Of a DNA stretch of 8,817 nucleotides, positions 5,587-8,817 are shown piece by piece. The DNA is from JBKJUK01 sp046590705 (GTDB lineage Bacteria; Acidobacteriota; Thermoanaerobaculia; Gp7-AA8). The notes beneath the pieces were generated by a model. It was not told the DNA's origin. It ran no database searches and saw only the letters and a program-made list of their open reading frames with translations. The stretch is from the NCBI GenBank assembly GCA_046590705.1, contig JBKJUK010000187.1:1-8817 (forward strand), given 5' to 3'. Made by a program: the position numbers and the translations under genes. Position 1 is the first letter of the stretch. Each line of letters begins with the position of its first letter.

Positions 5587-5907
5587 ATGGCGATGGCGGC
5601 AAGCAAAACAGAAAAGAGCAGCAAGAAACTCGATGAGACCGGTGCTGCTGCAGATCGAAGCAGCAGGCAGACGACCAAAACAGGCGTCGTCGTCTCCGAC
5701 AAGATGGAGAAGACCATCGTTGTGGCCGTCGAGAACGTAACCAAACATGCGATGTATCAGAAGTATGTGAAGCGGACCAGCAAGTTCTTCGCGCACAACG
5801 AGGGGAACGAAGCGAAGCTCGGCGATCGAGTCGTGATCGAAGAGACGCGTCCGTTATCGAAAAGAAAACGCTGGAACGTCCGCGAGATTCTCTCGCGCGC
5901 TTCGTAA
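5587..5907 (+). CDS. rpsQ: 30S ribosomal protein S17 with N-terminal extension
   Basis: S17 is an OB-fold protein that binds helix 11 of 16S rRNA early in 30S assembly. The product is 106 aa against about 80-90 for most bacteria. The core is typical: TGVVVSDKMEKTIVVAVENV (32-51), KHAMYQKYVKRTSKFFAHNE (53-72), KLGDRVVIEETRPLSKRKRW (77-96). Residues 1-29 form an extra low-complexity, lysine/serine/alanine-rich segment (for example KTEKSSKKLDETGAAADRSS) that is probably disordered. The frame across the extension is open, and no ATG or GTG at the core border with a good Shine-Dalgarno stands out, so the extension is likely translated. ATG 5587 has AGGA 9 nt upstream; ATG 5593 has AGGA (5582-5585) 7 nt upstream, so two residues are uncertain. 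It is the last gene of the classical S10 operon. Confidence 0.95.
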   Translation: MAMAASKTEKSSKKLDETGAAADRSSRQTTKTGVVVSDKMEKTIVVAVENVTKHAMYQKYVKRTSKFFAHNEGNEAKLGDRVVIEETRPLSKRKRWNVREILSRAS

Positions 5908-5934
5908 GATTCGCGTCAAGGGAAGGAGAAAGCC

Positions 5935-6306
5935 ATGATTCAGATGGGGACAGTTCTGCAGGTAGCGGACAACACCGGAGCAAAGAAGATCTTCTGTATC
6001 AAGATGCGCGGCGGATCCACAGCCGGGCGTTACGCCAGGATCGGTGACGTGATCACCGCCTCGGTCAAAGAAGCTTCGCCGGACGGAACAGTAAAGAAGG
6101 GTGCGGTCGTCAGGGCAGTCATCGTGCGGACAGTGAAAGAGACTCGCCGTCGCGATGGTTCCTACGTGAAATTCGACGACAACGCAGCGGTGGTGATCAA
6201 CGATTCGAATGAGCCGGTCGGAACACGCGTGTTCGGTCCGGTGGCGCGAGAGCTTCGTGAGAAGAAATTCATGAAGATCATCTCGCTGGCGCCTGAAGTG
6301 ATCTGA
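5935..6306 (+). CDS. rplN: 50S ribosomal protein L14
   Basis: L14 lies at the subunit interface, contacts 16S rRNA in bridge B8, and is the docking site for the silencing factor RsfS. The product is 123 aa, the exact family length. It opens MIQMGTVLQVADNTGAKKIF, then GRYARIGDVITASVKEA (31-47), GAVVRAVIVRTVKETRRRDG (56-75), FDDNAAVVIND (80-90), GTRVFGPVARELR (96-108), and FMKIISLAPEVI (112-123). It has one of the strongest Shine-Dalgarno sites here (AAGGAG at 5923-5928, 6 nt spacing). It is the first gene of the spc block, but only 27 nt separate it from rpsQ and no terminator or promoter is seen, so the two operons are probably cotranscribed. Confidence 0.98.
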   Translation: MIQMGTVLQVADNTGAKKIFCIKMRGGSTAGRYARIGDVITASVKEASPDGTVKKGAVVRAVIVRTVKETRRRDGSYVKFDDNAAVVINDSNEPVGTRVFGPVARELREKKFMKIISLAPEVI

Positions 6307-6316
6307 GAGAGGAAAT

Positions 6317-6676
6317 ATGCTCGACAGCAGAAAGAAGAAAATTGAAATCACCAGCAAGCCGCATGTGAAGAAGAACGACGAAGTGCTCGTTCTCTCCGGT
6401 AAGGATCGTGGCAAGCGCGGTAAAGTTCTCCGGGTCATCGCATCGCGCGGTACGGCCATCGTGGAACGGGTGAACTTCATGAAGAAGAACACCAAGAAGA
6501 ACCCGGCCAAGAATCAGCAGGGCGGAATCCTCGAGACCGAGAGCCCGATCCGGGTGGACAAGCTCAAGGTGATCTGCCCCAGCTGCGGCGAACCGTCGCG
6601 GATGGGAAAGAAGCTCACTGACGAAGGTTCGGTTCGCGTCTGTAAGAAGTGCGATGCCGAAATCTCGAAGAAATAA
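6317..6676 (+). CDS. rplX: 50S ribosomal protein L24 with C-terminal zinc ribbon
   Basis: L24 is an assembly initiator that binds 23S rRNA and lies near the tunnel exit. The product is 119 aa (E. coli 104). The KOW domain is at about 17-53 (KKNDEVLVLSGKDRGKRGKV, then the INxVx-like VERVNF). NPAKNQQGGILETESPI (62-78) follows. The C-terminal part carries CPSC (C87, C90) and CKKC (C109, C112), a four-cysteine zinc ribbon. This C+ form occurs in many phyla and is absent from E. coli. The start follows GAGAGGA, 10 nt after the rplN stop. The first residues (MLDSRKKKIEITSKPHVKKN) make a slightly longer basic N-terminus than average. Confidence 0.97.
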   Translation: MLDSRKKKIEITSKPHVKKNDEVLVLSGKDRGKRGKVLRVIASRGTAIVERVNFMKKNTKKNPAKNQQGGILETESPIRVDKLKVICPSCGEPSRMGKKLTDEGSVRVCKKCDAEISKK

Positions 6677-6718
6677 CGGACTGATGCTGGTCTCATAGAA
6701 CGGACCGAAAGGAACCTG

Positions 6719-7261
6719 ATGGCTGCGCGACTCAAAGAACTGTACAAGACCGAAGTAACGAAACGACTTCAGAGCGAATTCGGAATCAAGAATCCGATGG
6801 CTGTTCCGAAGATCGAGAAAGTGGTGCTCAACATGGGTATCGGTGAGGCCATCTCGAACATGAAGGTCCTCGACAATGCCGTCGAAGAGCTCACTCAGAT
6901 CGCCGGACAGAAGCCGGTCATCACCAAGGCCAAGAAGTCGATCGCCAGCTTCAAGCTTCGCGAAGGTGCACCGATCGGTACGATGGTCACCCTGCGTGGC
7001 GAGAAGATGTACGAGTTTCTCGATCGCCTGCTGAACATCGCTCTGCCGCGTGTTCGCGATTTTCGTGGTGTACCGACCAGGGCCTTCGATGGTCGTGGAA
7101 ACTACACGCTCGGAATTCGAGACCATCTGATCTTCCCTGAGATCGATTACTCGAAGGTCGACAAGGCCAAGGGAATGAACATCACCATCGTCACGACTGC
7201 AACGAACGACGAACATGCCCGCTTCCTGCTCAGGGAACTCGGCATGCCCTTCGGTAAGTAA
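6719..7261 (+). CDS. rplE: 50S ribosomal protein L5
   Basis: L5 binds 5S rRNA with L18 and L25-type proteins in the central protuberance and contacts P-site tRNA and S13. The product is 180 aa (family 178-185). Diagnostic blocks are NPMAVPKIEKVVLNMGIGEA (25-44), AGQKPVITKAKKSIASFKLR (62-81), GAPIGTMVTLRG (83-94), the RVRDFRGV segment (111-118), and GRGNYTLGIRDHLIFPEIDY (125-144), followed by the KAKGMNITIVTTA end. AAAGGA (6708-6713) gives 5 nt spacing to ATG 6719. In E. coli the start of this gene carries the S8 repressor site; the 42-nt leader here shows no clear equivalent by eye. Confidence 0.98.
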   Translation: MAARLKELYKTEVTKRLQSEFGIKNPMAVPKIEKVVLNMGIGEAISNMKVLDNAVEELTQIAGQKPVITKAKKSIASFKLREGAPIGTMVTLRGEKMYEFLDRLLNIALPRVRDFRGVPTRAFDGRGNYTLGIRDHLIFPEIDYSKVDKAKGMNITIVTTATNDEHARFLLRELGMPFGK

Positions 7262-7282
7262 AGGACCGGGAAGGAATCAAAG

Positions 7283-7468
7283 ATGGCCAAGACTTCAATG
7301 ATTGTAAAAGCGCAGCGCAAGCCCAAGTTTTCGACTCGGGCCAAGAATCGCTGCAAGGTTTGCGGACGGCCGCGTGGATTTCTGCGCAAGTTCCAGCTCT
7401 GCCGCATCTGCTTCAGGCAACTCGCATTGAGTGGTTACGTCCCAGGCGTTATCAAAGCGAGCTGGTAA
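7283..7468 (+). CDS. rpsN: 30S ribosomal protein S14, short zinc-binding type
   Basis: S14 lies in the 30S head between S3, S10 and S19. The product is 61 aa, the zinc-dependent (C+) form also called type Z (rpsZ or rpsN1 in some annotations), against about 100 aa for the zinc-free form. The four ligands are visible: CKVC (C24, C27) and CRIC (C40, C43), with the family run RNRCKVCGRPRGF-like segment, KFQLCRICFR, and a GVIKASW end. AAGGA (7271-7275) lies 7 nt before ATG 7283. The gene is between rplE and rpsH, the standard spc position. Whether the genome also has a zinc-free backup copy cannot be told here. Confidence 0.98.
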   Translation: MAKTSMIVKAQRKPKFSTRAKNRCKVCGRPRGFLRKFQLCRICFRQLALSGYVPGVIKASW

Positions 7469-7488
7469 CGACAACGAACTGGTCGTGC

Positions 7489-7512
7489 GCGCTGCGGGAT
7501 AACCGCTGGCGC
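7489..7512 (+). promoter_or_regulatory. Stem-loop in the rpsH leader
   Basis: GCGC-T-GCGG (7489-7497) pairs with CCGC-TG-GCGC (7503-7512) around GATAA, giving eight G-C pairs split by a 1x2 internal loop. It lies in the 73-nt rpsN-rpsH gap, 14 nt before the GGAGGA site of rpsH. No U tract follows. The surrounding run of GCGC-like words allows alternative pairings, so the exact fold is uncertain. Confidence 0.35.
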
Positions 7513-7541
7513 TGGCGCGGTCAAGCGGAGGAATTCAGAAG

Positions 7542-7940
7542 ATGTCTATGACAGACCCCATCGCGGATATGCTCACACGTATTCGCAACGGAATATCGGC
7601 CCGCCACGAGCGCGTGGAAATGCCCACTTCGAAGTTGAAAGTGGAAATCGCCCGCATCCTCAAGAGCGAAGGTTACATCGCGAATTACAAACTCGTCGAA
7701 GCCGAGCCTCAGGGCACGATTCGTATCTACCTCAAGTACTCCGGAAACGGCGAACCGGTCATCCATGGAATCGAGCGTATCTCTCGTCCTGGACGACGTG
7801 TGTACCGTAATAAGGCAGAGATCCCCCGCGTACTCGGCGGACTCGGACTCTCGATTGTTTCGACCTCGCGCGGTGTGCTCTCCGGCGACGAAGCGGTCAA
7901 GACCGGCGTCGGCGGCGAAGTACTCTGCCAGGTCTGGTAA
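7542..7940 (+). CDS. rpsH: 30S ribosomal protein S8
   Basis: S8 binds helix 21 of 16S rRNA and helps build the 30S platform; in E. coli it also represses the spc operon. The product is 132 aa (family 130-135). It opens MSMTDPIADMLTRIRNG, the classic N-terminus, and continues MPTSKLKVEIARILKSEGYI (27-46), the IRIYLKY strand (60-66), and the C-terminal RNA-binding half with ISRPGRRVYRNKAEIPRVLG (80-99), GLSIVSTSRGVLSGDEA (102-118), and GVGGEVLCQVW (122-132). The STSRG motif matches the conserved STS-x-G turn. GGAGGA (7527-7532) lies 9 nt before ATG 7542; ATG 7548 is a less likely start. Confidence 0.98.
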   Translation: MSMTDPIADMLTRIRNGISARHERVEMPTSKLKVEIARILKSEGYIANYKLVEAEPQGTIRIYLKYSGNGEPVIHGIERISRPGRRVYRNKAEIPRVLGGLGLSIVSTSRGVLSGDEAVKTGVGGEVLCQVW

Positions 7941-7949
7941 GGAGACATC

Positions 7950-8492
7950 ATGTCGCGTGTAGGAAGAAAAGAGATCCCGCTTCCGAAGGGAGTGGAGGTT
8001 CGTCAGGACGGTGACAGCATCGTCGTGAAGGGACCGAAGGGAAGTCTGTCGACACCGCTCTCCCCCGGAATTTCATTCAAGGAAGAGAACAACGTGGTGC
8101 AGTTCAGCCGCGCCAACGACGAGCGCAACAGCCGGGCCGTTCACGGACTGATGCGGGCCCTGGTCGCCAACAACATTCATGGCGTCAGTGAAGGGTTCAA
8201 GCGTGAACTCGACATCATCGGCGTCGGTTACCGCGCTGAAGTGAAGAGCCGCGAAGTCGTCTTTCAGCTCGGTTACTCGCATCCGATCCGCTTTCAGATT
8301 CCAGACGGAATCGAGATCACCGTCGAACCGAAAACCGGTCACGTCACCATCACAGGAATCGACAAACAGAAGGTCGGTCAGACCGCTGCCGAGATCCGTT
8401 CGCTCCGCGAGCCAGATCCTTACAAGGGAAAAGGCATCAAGTACAGCGACGAAGTGATTCGCCGGAAGGCCGGCAAGTCGGCAGGCAAGTAA
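7950..8492 (+). CDS. rplF: 50S ribosomal protein L6
   Basis: L6 binds 23S rRNA near the sarcin-ricin loop, close to where elongation factors dock. The product is 180 aa (family 175-185) with two similar alpha-beta domains (about 1-82 and 83-180). Landmarks are MSRVGRKEIPLPKGV (1-15), VVKGPKGSLS (25-34), RAVHGLMRALVANNIHGVSE (62-81), the domain-2 start GFKRELDIIGVGYRAEV (82-98), and the L6 signature EPDPYKGKGIKYSDEVIRRK (154-173). The AAGGAG site (7939-7944) overlaps the rpsH stop and lies 5 nt before ATG 7950. A 75-nt gap with a hairpin follows before rplR. Confidence 0.98.
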   Translation: MSRVGRKEIPLPKGVEVRQDGDSIVVKGPKGSLSTPLSPGISFKEENNVVQFSRANDERNSRAVHGLMRALVANNIHGVSEGFKRELDIIGVGYRAEVKSREVVFQLGYSHPIRFQIPDGIEITVEPKTGHVTITGIDKQKVGQTAAEIRSLREPDPYKGKGIKYSDEVIRRKAGKSAGK

Positions 8493-8502
8493 GCAACAGA
8501 CC

Positions 8503-8523
8503 GGGCGGCCTTGCAGCCGTCCC
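8503..8523 (+). promoter_or_regulatory. Bulged stem-loop in the rplF-rplR gap
   Basis: GGGCGGC (8503-8509) pairs with GCCG-T-CCC (8516-8523) around CTTGCA, giving seven G-C pairs with one bulged T. It is followed by GAACCACC, so it is not a terminator. It lies about 31 nt before the rplR Shine-Dalgarno (AAAGGA at 8555-8560). The role is unknown. Confidence 0.35.
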
Positions 8524-8567
8524 GAACCACCGGGTACACAGCCTCGGTTGGATGAAAGGAAAAGAAA

Positions 8568-8817
8568 ATGGATCGCGCAAAAGAAAGAATTCAGGCCAGA
8601 GGCAGAATCCGGGAGCGGATCAAGCGCAAAGTGCGCGGAACCGCGGAACGGCCCAGACTCGCCGTCTATCGCAGCCTCAAGTACATCTATGTTCAGGTCA
8701 TCGACGACGCCGCAGGACGGACCATCGTGTCTGCTTCGTCGAAAGAGCAGGATGCCTCCAGCAAAGGCGCAAATGCCGGCGCAGCGAAAGCTGTCGGCGC
8801 ACTCGTGGCTTCGCGAC
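8568..8817 (+). CDS. rplR: 50S ribosomal protein L18, N-terminal part (3' end outside window)
   Basis: L18 binds 5S rRNA with L5 and links it to the 50S central protuberance. Eighty-three residues are visible before the window ends in frame; the family is about 115-125 aa, so roughly the last third is missing only because of the window edge. Clear blocks are the basic N-terminus RGRIRERIKRKVRGTAERPR (11-30), LAVYRSLKYIYVQVIDDAAG (31-50), and RTIVSASSKEQ (51-61), followed by the alanine-rich helix GANAGAAKAVGALVASR. ATG 8568 follows AAAGGA (8555-8560) with 7 nt spacing. Its place after rplF is standard; rpsE, rpmD and rplO would be expected next. Confidence 0.96.
   Translation, partial: MDRAKERIQARGRIRERIKRKVRGTAERPRLAVYRSLKYIYVQVIDDAAGRTIVSASSKEQDASSKGANAGAAKAVGALVASR

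Noticed and set aside
6278..7216. Long open frame (312 codons) on the minus strand across rplX and rplE
   Set aside because: It lies wholly opposite highly conserved ribosomal genes, has no recognisable protein family wording, and is explained by codon bias of GC-rich genes leaving antisense frames open.
1..8817. A hidden novel system, mobile element or CRISPR array
   Set aside because: Conserved translation genes fill nearly the whole window in standard order, the longest gap is 136 nt, and no direct repeats, integrase, transposase or foreign-looking segment is seen.

Overview
The window is one continuous stretch of a bacterial translation gene cluster, all on the + strand. It holds the end of tuf (EF-Tu), then the S10 operon and the first part of the spc operon: rpsJ-rplC-rplD-rplW-rplB-rpsS-rplV-rpsC-rplP-rpmC-rpsQ, then rplN-rplX-rplE-rpsN-rpsH-rplF-rplR. 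Nineteen protein genes are present. tuf is cut by the left edge and rplR by the right edge. I see no RNA gene, mobile element, CRISPR array, phage gene or foreign-looking insertion.

The organism is a bacterium with a moderately GC-rich genome (high 50s percent by eye). The gene order is the common bacterial one, with tuf directly upstream of rpsJ. S14 is the short zinc-binding form and L24 carries a C-terminal zinc ribbon. S10, L3 and EF-Tu wording resembles Acidobacteriota or former Deltaproteobacteria more than Enterobacteria or Actinobacteria. I lean weakly to an Acidobacteriota-like lineage; only a database comparison would settle it.

Layout: 1-499 is EF-Tu domains II-III. A terminator-like hairpin (519-552) divides tuf from rpsJ. 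The S10 block runs 584-5907 and the spc block 5935-8817. Several joins overlap and suggest translational coupling: rplC-rplD (TAATG), rplD-rplW (ATGA), rplB-rpsS (TAATG), rplP-rpmC (ATGA or TGATG). The wider gaps (tuf-rpsJ 84 nt, rpsJ-rplC 136 nt, rplW-rplB 67 nt, rpsC-rplP 83 nt, rpsN-rpsH 73 nt, rplF-rplR 75 nt) each contain at least one plausible RNA stem-loop. No gene-free stretch exceeds 136 nt.

Together the genes supply EF-Tu, which brings aminoacyl-tRNA to the ribosome, and core proteins of both subunits: the tunnel and exit-site proteins L4, L22, L23, L24 and L29, the peptidyl-transferase neighbours L2, L3 and L16, the 5S rRNA binders L5 and L18, and the 30S head and platform proteins S3, S8, S10, S14, S17 and S19. 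This is a conserved housekeeping region and I find no convincing new system. The points worth a second look are the spacer hairpins, the TTG start of rpsC, and the N-terminal extension of S17.
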